Notes under the pieces: model-generated | The model's input: the letters and a program-made list of their open reading frames with translations, nothing else | The model's database searches: none | Told to the model about the DNA's origin: nothing | Part shown: positions 1-8,565 of the stretch, one piece after another | Position numbering within the stretch: the stretch's first letter is position 1 | How the letters are laid out: every line of letters begins with the position of its first letter | Origin: Hydrogenophaga sp. | GTDB taxonomy: Bacteria > Pseudomonadota > Gammaproteobacteria > Burkholderiales > Burkholderiaceae_C | Reading direction: 5' to 3' | DNA length: 63,768 nt | NCBI RefSeq assembly: GCF_030373225.1 | Contig: NZ_JAUCZG010000027.1 | Coordinates: forward strand, 1-63,768 | Made by a program: the position numbers and the translations under genes

Positions 1-69
1 CCATGTCCAGACTCAGCTCGTCAAGAAACAACCTCTTGACTCTTCACATCTAGTCCCCGACCCAACCCC

Positions 70-75
70 TAAACT
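70..75 (+). promoter_or_regulatory. -10-like hexamer just before ureD
   Basis: TAAACT ends 6 nt before the ATG at 82, so a transcript from it would begin at or beside the start codon. I see no Shine-Dalgarno element and no convincing -35. It is one of ten such arrangements in the window and among the weaker hexamers. Confidence 0.3.
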
Positions 76-81
76 CGCTGC

Positions 82-909
82 ATGCCCTGGCACGCCCAAC
101 TCGACCTCCACTACCGCCGCGACGGCGAGCGCACCGTGCTGCAGCACCACCACACCGGTCCGCTGCGCATCTTCAAGAGCCTCTACCCCGAAGGCAGCGG
201 CATTTGCCACAACGTGATCATTCACCCGCCCGGCGGGCTGGTGGGCGGTGATGTGCTGGAGGTCAACGTGCAGGCGGCGGCGCACACCCACGGCCTGCTC
301 GCAACGCCCGGGGCCACGCGCTTCTACAGAAGCGACGGCCCGAGCGCCTCGCAGCAGGTCACCCTCGTGCTGGACGAAGGCGCCCGACTCGAATGGCTGC
401 CACTGGAGGCCATTGCCTACCCGGGCTGCCTGGCCCACAACTCGCTGCGCGCCACGCTGGCCGACGGCGCCGAGATGATCGGCTGGGACGTCTGCGCGCT
501 CGGGCTGCCCAACGCCGGCCAGGCGTTCGACCGTGGCAGCCTGACCCAGCAGCTGGACATTCCGGGCCTGTGGCTGGAGCGCTCGCGCATCGACGCAGCG
601 GACACCCGCCTGCTCGAATCTCCGCTGGGCCTGGGTGGCCACAAATGCATGGGCACGCTCTGGCTGGCCACCGGCACACCGCTCACGCGCGAACGCCGCG
701 AACACCTGCTGGCGTCGGTGCGCGCGGTGCTGGAGGGCGAACACGGTGTGCAGGTGGGCGCCACCTGCCCCAACCCGCGCATGCTGGTGGTGCGGGCGGT
801 GGCCCCGCTGGTGGAGCCCCTCATGGCGCTGTTCCAGCGGGTCTGGGCGAGCTTGCGCACCGAGGCCTGGCAGCTGGGCAGCACCCCGCCGCGCATCTGG
901 AAGGTGTGA
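82..909 (+). CDS. ureD: Urease accessory protein UreD
   Basis: UreD (UreH) is a cytoplasmic chaperone that binds apo-urease and, with UreF and UreG, enables nickel insertion. The 275-residue product has the normal family length. It carries the family segments HPPGGLVGGD (about 48-57) and TPGATRFYRS (about 75-84) and ends in the typical PRIWKV-like tail. The ATG at 82 is used because the N-terminus aligns with the family from there. Structural genes ureABC are not downstream. The next gene is an unrelated TPR protein, and the urea transporter lies 7.7 kb away on the other strand. Any remaining urease genes must therefore lie left of the window or elsewhere. Recognition of the family is firm; the context is unusual. 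Confidence 0.93.
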   Translation: MPWHAQLDLHYRRDGERTVLQHHHTGPLRIFKSLYPEGSGICHNVIIHPPGGLVGGDVLEVNVQAAAHTHGLLATPGATRFYRSDGPSASQQVTLVLDEGARLEWLPLEAIAYPGCLAHNSLRATLADGAEMIGWDVCALGLPNAGQAFDRGSLTQQLDIPGLWLERSRIDAADTRLLESPLGLGGHKCMGTLWLATGTPLTRERREHLLASVRAVLEGEHGVQVGATCPNPRMLVVRAVAPLVEPLMALFQRVWASLRTEAWQLGSTPPRIWKV

Positions 910-1025
910 GCCGCCCCGAAATGGGGTGCAAAGCCCCGTCTGATCGGTGCATCAGCCGGGGCAGGCCGTGCGCACAATGGGCCTGCCATTGAAGGGTGCG
1001 CCCTGCGCGCGCCCCGAACCACCCC

Positions 1026-2705
1026 ATGCCCATCGCTGCGAACCACCTGCAAGACGCTCACGCGCTCGTCATCGAGGGCAACCTCCAGTCGCGTTCGATC
1101 CTCGTGTCGCAACTGCGCGAACTCGGTGTGGGCACGGTGTCGCAATGTTCCCGGCTGGTCGATGCGCGTCGCAAGCTGGAGGTCAACCGCTACGACGTCG
1201 TGATCTGCGAACAGCACTTCGAGCGCGACTCGATGTCGGGCCAGGACCTGCTCGACGACCTGCGCCGCAACCAGCTGCTGCCGTTCTACACGGTCTTCAT
1301 CATGGTCACGGCCGAGGCTTCGTATGCCAAGGTGGCCGAGGCCGCCGAATCGGCGCTCGACGCCTACCTGCTCAAACCCCACACCGGCGCGCGCCTGAGC
1401 GACCGCATCATGATGGCGCGCGAGCGCAAGAAGGCGCTCGAAGCCATCTTCACCGCCATCGACGCGGAAGACTTCGAACACGCCGCGGCCTTGTGCCTGG
1501 AGCGGTTCGAGGCGCGGGGCAGCTACTGGCTGTATGCGGCACGCATCGGCGCCGAGCTGTTGCTGCGCAATGGCGACATCGGCGACGCGCAGAAGCTCTA
1601 CGAAGCCGTGATCGCCGCCAAGACCCTGCCCTGGGCCCGCCTGGGGGTGGCGCGCGCGCAGCTCGAAGGTGGTCAACCGGCACGCGCCGTGACCACGCTG
1701 GAGAGCCTGATCCAGGACGACAACGCCTATGCCGATGCCTACGAAGTGATGGGCCGGGCGCAATTCGAGCTGGGCAACTTCCAGAGCGCGCTGAGCACCT
1801 ACCAGATGGCCACGAAGCTCACGCCCTCCTCCATCACCCGCCTGCTCAAGCACGGCATGCTGGCCTACTACACCGGTGAACGCAGCGAGGGCGTGGAGCT
1901 GCTCGACCGCGCCACGCGGCTGGGCCTGGACTCCAAGATGTTCGACGCCCAGGCCCTGCTGCTGCTGGCCTTTGCACGGCTGGACAACAACGACCAGCGC
2001 GGCCTGGCGCGCACGGTGGACCAGCTCACCCGGCTGCGCGACCGCAGCCATGCGCCGGCCCGACCCCACCGCCTGCTGGGCATGGCCGAGAGCCTGCTCG
2101 CGCTGCAGCAGCAACACACGGCGCGCGCCCAGGACGATGTGCGTCGCCTGGCCGACGAGGCCCTGAGCCCCGACTTCGACTTCGAGACCGCCTGCAACCT
2201 GATCGCCCTGATGAGCCGCCTGCAGATGCGATCGATCGCCCTGAACGAATCGGACGCCGCGCTCGACACGCTGGCGCTGCGCTTTTGCACCAGCAAGGCG
2301 ATGAGCGAACTGATGGCCTGCGCGGCCTCCGGCGGGCAGGGTTTTGCCGAGCGGGTGCGCAGCGCGCACAGCCAGATCCTGAAGATGACCGAGCAGGCAA
2401 TGACGCTGAGCATCAAGGGCGACCCGCAGGGCACGGTGCTCAAACTGCTCGAAGACGGCGAACGCACGCTCAACGCCAAGCTGATCGAGTCGGCCCACCA
2501 GGTGCTGCAGCGCTACACCGTGCGCATTGCCGACTTTGCGGCGCTGAACGAGCGCACCGACGCCCTGCGCGAGCGCTACCGCACCACCGCGCAGCATTCC
2601 CGCCTGGGCGAGCACACCGGCGCTGTGGCCACGCCGGGCGGCGTGTCGCTGCCCGCGGGGTACAAGGCTCCGTCCACCGAAGGTCTGCTCGGCAGCGGCC
2701 GCTGA
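1026..2705 (+). CDS. Receiver-like domain plus TPR repeat protein
   Basis: The 559-residue protein starts with a CheY-like receiver fold (about residues 8-125) followed by an alpha-helical region with TPR-type repeats to the end. The receiver is degenerate. Where the phospho-acceptor Asp is expected there is Glu62 (DVVICE), and the usual acidic pair is reduced to IEG (Glu17). Thr95 and the conserved Lys117 (LLKP) are kept. This suggests a domain that does not use normal phosphorylation and works as a protein-interaction module. The ATG at 1026 is preferred over an upstream GTG at 996, which only adds a low-complexity leader. The gene runs into the convergent LysR gene with one base between the stops. 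The partner is unknown. Confidence 0.8.
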   Translation: MPIAANHLQDAHALVIEGNLQSRSILVSQLRELGVGTVSQCSRLVDARRKLEVNRYDVVICEQHFERDSMSGQDLLDDLRRNQLLPFYTVFIMVTAEASYAKVAEAAESALDAYLLKPHTGARLSDRIMMARERKKALEAIFTAIDAEDFEHAAALCLERFEARGSYWLYAARIGAELLLRNGDIGDAQKLYEAVIAAKTLPWARLGVARAQLEGGQPARAVTTLESLIQDDNAYADAYEVMGRAQFELGNFQSALSTYQMATKLTPSSITRLLKHGMLAYYTGERSEGVELLDRATRLGLDSKMFDAQALLLLAFARLDNNDQRGLARTVDQLTRLRDRSHAPARPHRLLGMAESLLALQQQHTARAQDDVRRLADEALSPDFDFETACNLIALMSRLQMRSIALNESDAALDTLALRFCTSKAMSELMACAASGGQGFAERVRSAHSQILKMTEQAMTLSIKGDPQGTVLKLLEDGERTLNAKLIESAHQVLQRYTVRIADFAALNERTDALRERYRTTAQHSRLGEHTGAVATPGGVSLPAGYKAPSTEGLLGSGR

Positions 2706-2706
2706 C

Positions 2707-3642
2707 TCAGCGTTCGGCGAAGAGCGCGAGCACCTGCTCGCGAAACCAGCGGTTGTCCGGGTCGCCTTCGAACCGGTGGCTCCAGTGCAGGGACACGGTG
2801 AAGCCCCGGTCGACAAACGCAGGCTGCACGACCACGCAGCCACCCGTCTGCACAAAACCCTGCGCGATGTTGCCCGGCATCACCACGCACAGGTCGGTGG
2901 CCTGAACGATCGAGGGCAGCACCATGAAGTGCTCGGTGGTCAGGCGCAGCCGGTCCTGCAGGCCGGTCTGCGCAAGGATGCGCAAGGTGTCGCTGTGGGT
3001 GCGAACCGCCACGAAGTCGAGCTGGTGCAGGGCCTTGAGCAGGCTCGCCCCCCGCAGGCGATCGAGCAGTTTGCGCATCGGGTGGCCGCTGCGCATGAGC
3101 ACCACGTAGCGGTCCTGCAGCAGCTCGGTGCGCTGGGTGTCTTTCACCTGCGGCAGAAAGCCGAACGCAAAGTCGATCACGCCGCTGTCCAGCGCGTGGC
3201 TGAGCCCGGTGTGCGGCACCGGCCGCGTGGCCACGCGCACGCCCGGGGCATCTTGCTGGAGCCGGGCCATGAGTTCGGGCAGAAAGCGGCTCTCGCCGAT
3301 GTCGCTCATGTGCAGGCGGAACAGGCGGCGCGAACTGGCCGGGTCGAAGCCGCTCGATTCGCTCAGCGCACTGGCCAGCGTGGCCAGCGCGCCCTGCACC
3401 GCCTCGGCCAGCGCCACGGCCTTGGGCGTGGGCTTCACGCCGCCCGGTGCGCGCACGAACAGCGGGTCCTTCACCAGCAGCCGCAGCCGCGTCAGGCCGT
3501 GGCTCACCGCCGGCTGGGTCAAGCCCAGGTGTTCGGCGGCCCGGCTCACGCTGCCGGCGCGGTACACCTCGTTGAAGAGGCGCAGCAGGTTCAGGTCGAG
3601 GTCCTTGATATGCATGAGGTTCATGTCGCTTAGTGCGTTCAT
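2707..3642 (-). CDS. LysR-family transcriptional regulator
   Basis: This is a 311-residue regulator with an N-terminal winged helix-turn-helix (LDLNLLRLF, then SVSRAAEHLGLTQPAVSHG) and a C-terminal ligand-binding domain. Length and order match LTTRs of the NodD/NahR-like branch. Starts at 3642, 3624 and 3615 are all possible. The HTH begins right after the last one, and no Shine-Dalgarno separates them. It is divergent from the indolepyruvate oxidoreductase genes, and a T-N11-A dyad at 3638-3658 lies in the shared gap. It therefore probably controls that operon and itself. The ligand is likely a 2-oxo acid or related carboxylate, by inference from the neighbours only. Confidence 0.9.
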   Translation of the reverse strand: MNALSDMNLMHIKDLDLNLLRLFNEVYRAGSVSRAAEHLGLTQPAVSHGLTRLRLLVKDPLFVRAPGGVKPTPKAVALAEAVQGALATLASALSESSGFDPASSRRLFRLHMSDIGESRFLPELMARLQQDAPGVRVATRPVPHTGLSHALDSGVIDFAFGFLPQVKDTQRTELLQDRYVVLMRSGHPMRKLLDRLRGASLLKALHQLDFVAVRTHSDTLRILAQTGLQDRLRLTTEHFMVLPSIVQATDLCVVMPGNIAQGFVQTGGCVVVQPAFVDRGFTVSLHWSHRFEGDPDNRWFREQVLALFAER

Positions 3643-3658
3643 TGTATTGATCGATGAA
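3638..3658. promoter_or_regulatory. Putative LysR operator (T-N11-A dyad)
   Basis: TTCAT at 3638-3642 and ATGAA at 3654-3658 are exact inverted arms separated by 11 bases, the classic LTTR box spacing. The dyad covers the first LysR start codon and overlaps the -35 of the oxidoreductase promoter, a position suited to autoregulation and control of the neighbour. Confidence 0.55.
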
Positions 3659-3675
3659 GCCGCGCTGCCGATACT
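3647..3675 (+). promoter_or_regulatory. Putative sigma-70 promoter of the oxidoreductase operon
   Basis: TTGATC (3647-3652) and GATACT (3670-3675) are separated by exactly 17 bases; each matches four of six consensus positions. The predicted transcript would start near 3682. This makes an ATG at 3654 untenable as the gene start and supports the TTG at 3726. Confidence 0.5.
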
Positions 3676-3725
3676 CAGTGGCCCAGCCGCCACCCGCCGG
3701 CCGTGGCGCACCGGAGACCAGGACC

Positions 3726-5891
3726 TTGGAAGTTTCATTCACTCAGGAAATCGAGTCGCTGCGGCTCGGGGACGGCGACACCTTCCATGGCGAGGGCATC
3801 CTCGCCATCACCAAGGCGCTGCTGCAGTCGGGCGTGTCGTATGTGGGCGGCTACCAGGGCGCGCCGGTGTCGCACCTGCTCGACGTGATGGTTCAGGCCA
3901 AGCCCTACATGGACGAACTCGGCGTGCATGTGGAGGCGTGCTCCAACGAGGCCTCGGCCGCCGCCATGCTGGGCGCCTCCATCCACTACCCGCTGCGCGG
4001 CGCGGTGACCTGGAAGTCCATCGTCGGCACCAATGTGGCGGCCGATGCCTTGTCCAACCTCGCCTCGCCCGGTGTCACCGGCGGTGTGCTGGTGGTGGTG
4101 GGCGAAGACTACGGCGAGGGAGCGAGCGTGATCCAGGAACGCACGCACGCCTATGCGCTCAAGTCGAGCATGGTGCTGCTCGATCCGCGCCCCGATCTCG
4201 CGCGCATGGTGCACATGGTCGAGCAGGGTTTCCGTCTCTCGGAAGCGTCGAACATGCCGGCGCTGATGGAGCTGCGCATCCGCGCCTGCCACGTGCGCGG
4301 CAGCTTCGTGACCAAGGACAACGTCCGGCCAGCACTCTCCCGCCACACCCTCATCGACGAGCCCGCGAGCTTCGACTACAACCGCCTGGCCCACCCGCCG
4401 GTGACCTTCCGCCACGAGAAGCTCAAGGGCGACGAACGCATTCCGGCGGCGCGGCGCTACATCGTGGAGAACGACCTCAACGAGTTCTTCGACGGTGAGC
4501 ACAAGGACCTGGGCCTCGTCGTGCAGGGCGGCTTGTACAACACACTGATCCGTGCGCTGCAGCAGTTCGGCCTGGCCGATGCGTTTGGCGACACCGCCAT
4601 TCCCATGCTGGTGCTCAACGTCACCTGCCCGCTGGTGCCCGAGCAGCTCACGAACTTCTGTCTGGGCAAGCGCGCGGTGCTGCTGCTCGAAGAAGGCCAG
4701 CCGGAGTACATCGAGCAGGAACTCGCCACGCTCTTGCGCCGGCTCGACATACAGACGCCACTCCACGGCAAGGACATGCTGCCCAACGCCGGCGAGTACA
4801 CCGCCGAGGTGATGGCCAACGGCCTGGCCAGGTTTGTGGGCCGCTACCTGCAGGACCCGGCCACGCAAGCCGTGACGGAAACCGCGCGCGGCTGGCTGCA
4901 GGGCAACCAGGCGCGGCGCGCCGAGTCGGTGCAACAACTCTCGGCCCCGCTGCCTGCGCGCCCGCCGGGCATGTGCATCGGCTGCCCGGAACGCCCGGTG
5001 TTCTCGGCCCTCAAGCTCGCGCAGCAAGACACCGGCCCGGTGCACATCGCGGGCGACATCGGCTGCCACGCGCTGGCCACTTTCGAGCCGTTTTCGTTTG
5101 GGCATTCCATCCTGGGCTACGGCATGAGCCTGGCCAGCCGCGCCGGTGTGTCGCCGGTCATGAAGCGGCGCGTCTTGTCGGTGATGGGCGACGGCGGCTT
5201 CTGGCACAACGGCCTGCTCACCGGCGTGCAGAGCGCGCTCTTCAACGGCGACGACGCGGTGCTGCTGATCTTCAAGAACGGCTACACCTCGGCCACCGGC
5301 ACGCAGGACATCATCTCCACCCCCGGTGACGCCGCCAAGGACGCGGCCAGCGACAAGGCGCAGAGCCTGGCCCACACCGACCAGACCATCGAGAGCACCT
5401 TGAAGGGTCTGGGCGTGAAGTGGATGCGCACCGTGAACACCTACGAGGTGGACACCATGCGCGCCACGCTCACCGAGGCCTTCAGCACGCCGTTTCAAGG
5501 CCTCAAGGTGATCGTCGCCGAAGGCGAATGCCAGCTGGAACGCCAGCGCCGCATCAAGCCCTGGATCGCCAACCTGCTCAAGAAGGGTGAGCGGGTGGTG
5601 CGCGTGAAATACGGCGTCGATGAAGACGTGTGCAACGGCGACCACGCCTGCATCCGCCTCTCGGGCTGCCCCACGCTCACGCTGAAAGACAACCCCGACC
5701 CGCTCAAGGTCGACCCGGTGGCCACCGTCATCGACGGCTGCGTGGGCTGCGGCCTGTGCGGCGCCAACGCGCACGCGGCCACGCTGTGTCCCTCGTTCTA
5801 CCGCGCCGAGGTGGTGCAGAACCCCAGCTGGCACGAGCGCCTGATCCATTCGCTGCGCAGCCGTGTTGTGCGCCTTCTTCAGCCCGCTTGA
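3726..5891 (+). CDS. iorA: Indolepyruvate ferredoxin oxidoreductase, alpha subunit-like
   Basis: This TPP-dependent 2-oxoacid oxidoreductase large subunit oxidatively decarboxylates aryl or other 2-oxo acids to acyl-CoA, passing electrons to ferredoxin. The 721-residue chain has N-terminal pyrimidine-type domains, a CIGCPERP motif near 416, a TPP motif GDGGFWHNG near 488 and a C-terminal iron-sulfur region. Cysteines start near 636 (VCNGDHAC), with CVGCGLC at about 672-678. I chose the TTG at 3726, with GGAG nine bases upstream, because an in-frame ATG at 3654 lies inside the predicted promoter and adds a non-conserved leader. The beta subunit follows after 2 bases. The true substrate is not shown; the Bug gene downstream hints at an imported carboxylate. 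Confidence 0.85.
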   Translation: MEVSFTQEIESLRLGDGDTFHGEGILAITKALLQSGVSYVGGYQGAPVSHLLDVMVQAKPYMDELGVHVEACSNEASAAAMLGASIHYPLRGAVTWKSIVGTNVAADALSNLASPGVTGGVLVVVGEDYGEGASVIQERTHAYALKSSMVLLDPRPDLARMVHMVEQGFRLSEASNMPALMELRIRACHVRGSFVTKDNVRPALSRHTLIDEPASFDYNRLAHPPVTFRHEKLKGDERIPAARRYIVENDLNEFFDGEHKDLGLVVQGGLYNTLIRALQQFGLADAFGDTAIPMLVLNVTCPLVPEQLTNFCLGKRAVLLLEEGQPEYIEQELATLLRRLDIQTPLHGKDMLPNAGEYTAEVMANGLARFVGRYLQDPATQAVTETARGWLQGNQARRAESVQQLSAPLPARPPGMCIGCPERPVFSALKLAQQDTGPVHIAGDIGCHALATFEPFSFGHSILGYGMSLASRAGVSPVMKRRVLSVMGDGGFWHNGLLTGVQSALFNGDDAVLLIFKNGYTSATGTQDIISTPGDAAKDAASDKAQSLAHTDQTIESTLKGLGVKWMRTVNTYEVDTMRATLTEAFSTPFQGLKVIVAEGECQLERQRRIKPWIANLLKKGERVVRVKYGVDEDVCNGDHACIRLSGCPTLTLKDNPDPLKVDPVATVIDGCVGCGLCGANAHAATLCPSFYRAEVVQNPSWHERLIHSLRSRVVRLLQPA

Positions 5892-5893
5892 CC

Positions 5894-7507
5894 ATGAACC
5901 CCCACGCTCAACAACCCATCTCCCTGTTGCTCTGCGCCCTCGGCGGCGAAGGCGGCGGCATCCTCACCGACTGGCTGGTGGAGGCCGCGCGGCACGCCGG
6001 CTATGCGGCCCAGGCCACGTCGATCCCCGGCGTGGCGCAGCGCACCGGCGCCACCACCTATTACATGGAAGTGTTTCCGGTGCCCATGGCCGGGCTGGGC
6101 GGGCGCCGGCCGGTCTTCGGCCTGAACCCGCTGCCCGGGCGGCTCGATGCGCTGGTGTCGTCCGAGCTGCTGGAAACCGGCCGCCAGATCACCAACGGCC
6201 TGAGCTCGGACAGCCACACGCTGGTGATCACCTCGTCGGCCCGGGCACTCACCACCGGCGAGAAGATGGTGATGGGCGACGGCCGGCGCGATGCGGCCGA
6301 ACTGATCGACCTGGTGAACACCCACAGCCGCGCGCGCCATGTGCTCGACATGGCCGCGCTCACCAAGCAGGCCGGCACCGTGGTCAGCGCGGTGATGCTG
6401 GGCGCGATCGCCGGCAGCGGCTTGCTGCCGATGGCGCGGCAGGACTTCGAAGCCGCCATCGGCACCGGGGGTGCCAGCGCCCAGGCCAGCCTGCGCGGCT
6501 TCGCGCTCGCCTTCGACGCGGTGCAGGCCCAGCGCGCTCAGGCCGCGTATGTGGAGCAGGTGCTCGCACCCGAGCCCACCCCCGCCACACCCAGCCTGCC
6601 CGCCGCGCTGGCGCGCGAGTTCCCACCCGAAGTGCACCCGCTCATGGCCCTGGGCCATGCCCGTGTGTGCGACTACCAGAACGCGGCCTACGGCACGCAC
6701 TACGCAGCCCGGCTGCGGCGCGTGCTCGAGGCCGAGAAGCGCACCGACCCGCAGGGCGAACACGGCTGGAGCACCACGGTGGAAATGGCGCGCTGGGTGG
6801 CGCTGTGGATGGCGTTCGACGACATCGTGCTGGTGGCCGACCTCAAGAGCCGCGCCAGCCGCCAGGCCCGCGTGCGCGCGGAGGCCAAGGCCGGCAACGA
6901 CGACCTGCTGCGGGTGGTCGACCACTTCAAGCCCGGCGCGCCCGAGTTCGCCGCCATGCTGCCCGAAGGCCTGGCCCGCCGCGTGCTGGCCTGGGACCGC
7001 AGACGCGTGGCCGCCGGCCAGGCGCCCTGGGCGCTGCCGCTGAAGATCGGCACGCACTCGGTGCTGGGCATGCTGGCCTTGCGCGGCCTGGCCGCCACGA
7101 AACGCCTGCGTCCCATGGGCAGCCGCTTCCAGGCCGAGCAGGCCCTCATCGACCGCTGGCTGACAGCGGTGGTGCAGCTCACATCGATCCACTGGCAGCT
7201 GGGCCACGAGGTCGCGCTGTGCGGCCGGCTGATCAAGGGCTACGGCAGCACCAACGAACGCGGCAAGGACAACCTGCTGCACATCATCGACCACCTCGCC
7301 CTGCCGGCGCTCGGCGACCCGGGCAGCGCGGCGCAACGTTGCCGTGCTGTGGCCGCTGCCCGCAGCGCGGCCCTGAGCGACGAAGCCGGCCAGGCACTCG
7401 ATCGGGCGCTGCAGCAACACGGCGCGCCCGCACGACCGGTGAAGGCCCAGCCGATCCGGTGGCAGCACAACCCCCGATTGAAAGTGAAGGCGGCTACGCC
7501 ACACTGA
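5894..7507 (+). CDS. iorB: Indolepyruvate oxidoreductase, beta subunit-like (long form)
   Basis: The first 200 or so residues are the gamma-type domain of 2-oxoacid oxidoreductases, with a glycine-rich GGEGGG near 17-22 and PGVAQRTGATTYY. A longer C-terminal region, of the kind fused to IorB in many proteobacteria (DUF6537-like), brings the total to 537 residues. It should pair with the upstream subunit in the cytoplasm to form the complete enzyme. The ATG at 5894 follows the upstream stop by two bases, so the two are translationally linked. No frame disruption is seen. The role of the C-terminal extension is not known to me. Confidence 0.85.
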   Translation: MNPHAQQPISLLLCALGGEGGGILTDWLVEAARHAGYAAQATSIPGVAQRTGATTYYMEVFPVPMAGLGGRRPVFGLNPLPGRLDALVSSELLETGRQITNGLSSDSHTLVITSSARALTTGEKMVMGDGRRDAAELIDLVNTHSRARHVLDMAALTKQAGTVVSAVMLGAIAGSGLLPMARQDFEAAIGTGGASAQASLRGFALAFDAVQAQRAQAAYVEQVLAPEPTPATPSLPAALAREFPPEVHPLMALGHARVCDYQNAAYGTHYAARLRRVLEAEKRTDPQGEHGWSTTVEMARWVALWMAFDDIVLVADLKSRASRQARVRAEAKAGNDDLLRVVDHFKPGAPEFAAMLPEGLARRVLAWDRRRVAAGQAPWALPLKIGTHSVLGMLALRGLAATKRLRPMGSRFQAEQALIDRWLTAVVQLTSIHWQLGHEVALCGRLIKGYGSTNERGKDNLLHIIDHLALPALGDPGSAAQRCRAVAAARSAALSDEAGQALDRALQQHGAPARPVKAQPIRWQHNPRLKVKAATPH

Positions 7508-7551
7508 ACTTTTCCGTTCCCCCGCCACGCAAGACCAACAAGGAGACAGAC

Positions 7552-8547
7552 ATGAAACACAGCACCCCCCCTTCGCGCCGCTGGCACCTGGCCGCCGCCA
7601 CCGCCCTGGGCCTCATGACGCTGGCCGGCGCGCCCGCAGCGCTGGCGCAGACCTGGCCCGAGAAGCCGATCAGGGTCGTGGTGGGCTTCCCGCCCGGTGG
7701 TGCGGCCGACCAGATCGCGCGGCTGGTGTCCACACCGCTGGCCGCCGCGCTCGGTCAGCCCGTGGTGGTGGAGAACCGCGCCGGGGCCAACGGCAACATC
7801 GCCGGTGACACGGTGGCCAAGGCACCGGCCGACGGCCACACGCTGCTCATGGGCTCGGGCGGCATGGTGTCGGTGAACCCGCACATCTACAAAAACATGC
7901 CCTTCGATCCAGCCAGGGACCTGACCCCGGTGGCATCGGCCGCGCGCATCCTGGTCTACCTGATGGGCAAGCCCACGCTGGAAGCCAACAACGTGCAGGA
8001 CCTCATCAAGTTGATCAAGGCGAACCCGGGCCGACTGGTGTATGGCTCGGCGGGCAACGGCAGCTCGCCCCACCTCGCGGGCGAAATGTTCAAGAGCCAG
8101 GCCGGCCTGTTCGCGGTGCACGTGCCCTACCGCGGCGCCGCTCCCGCGCTCACCGACCTCATGGGCAACCAGATCGACTATTACTTCGACCCGGGCATCG
8201 GCCTCTCGCACGCCAGGGCCGGCCGCACCAAACTGCTGGCCGTGGGCAGCATGAAGCGCTCACCCCTGTTCCCCGATGTGCCCACGCTGGACGAGGTGGG
8301 CCTCAAGGGCTTCGACGCCGACTCGGTGTTCGGCTTCTACGCACCCGCGGGCACACCCGCGGCCGTGGTCACGCGCCTCAACACGGAAATCAACAAGATC
8401 CTGGCCACCGCGGCGGTGAAAGACCGCATCACGGCCCTGGGTGGAGAAGCCCTGGCACTCACGCCGGCCGAGTTCGGCAAGCGCGGCGCGGACGATTCGC
8501 AGCGCTTCGGCGCGATCATCAAGGAGCGCAAGATCACGGCGGAATGA
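7552..8547 (+). CDS. Bug-family tripartite tricarboxylate transporter binding protein
   Basis: This is a periplasmic solute-binding protein of 331 residues. The signal peptide has SRR, a hydrophobic core and probable cleavage after ALA at about residue 32. The mature part opens with the Bug signature WPEKPIRVVVGFPPGG. Bug proteins bind carboxylates such as di- and tricarboxylates or aromatic acids. No TctA/TctB membrane genes are here, which is common for Bug proteins in Burkholderiales. A strong AAGGAG at 7540-7545 sets the ATG at 7552. It follows the oxidoreductase genes by 44 bases and probably shares their transcript, suggesting that it delivers, or senses, the substrate they oxidise. The ligand cannot be read from sequence. 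Confidence 0.88.
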   Translation: MKHSTPPSRRWHLAAATALGLMTLAGAPAALAQTWPEKPIRVVVGFPPGGAADQIARLVSTPLAAALGQPVVVENRAGANGNIAGDTVAKAPADGHTLLMGSGGMVSVNPHIYKNMPFDPARDLTPVASAARILVYLMGKPTLEANNVQDLIKLIKANPGRLVYGSAGNGSSPHLAGEMFKSQAGLFAVHVPYRGAAPALTDLMGNQIDYYFDPGIGLSHARAGRTKLLAVGSMKRSPLFPDVPTLDEVGLKGFDADSVFGFYAPAGTPAAVVTRLNTEINKILATAAVKDRITALGGEALALTPAEFGKRGADDSQRFGAIIKERKITAE

Positions 8548-8565
8548 GACCCGCTGGCCACGGGC

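Noticed and set aside
417..2855. Long antisense reading frame opposite ureD and the TPR protein
   Set aside because: GC-rich codon use leaves few stops on the opposite strand. The product is Ala/Gly/Arg/His-rich with no recognisable domain, and the opposite strand encodes known families.
3654..3725. ATG at 3654 as start of the oxidoreductase alpha subunit
   Set aside because: It lies between the -35 and -10 of the predicted promoter and within the LTTR dyad, and the added 24 residues are not family-like.
3735..5849. 704-codon antisense frame under the oxidoreductase alpha subunit
   Set aside because: Shadow of a clear TPP/iron-sulfur enzyme; His/Gly/Val-rich composition only.
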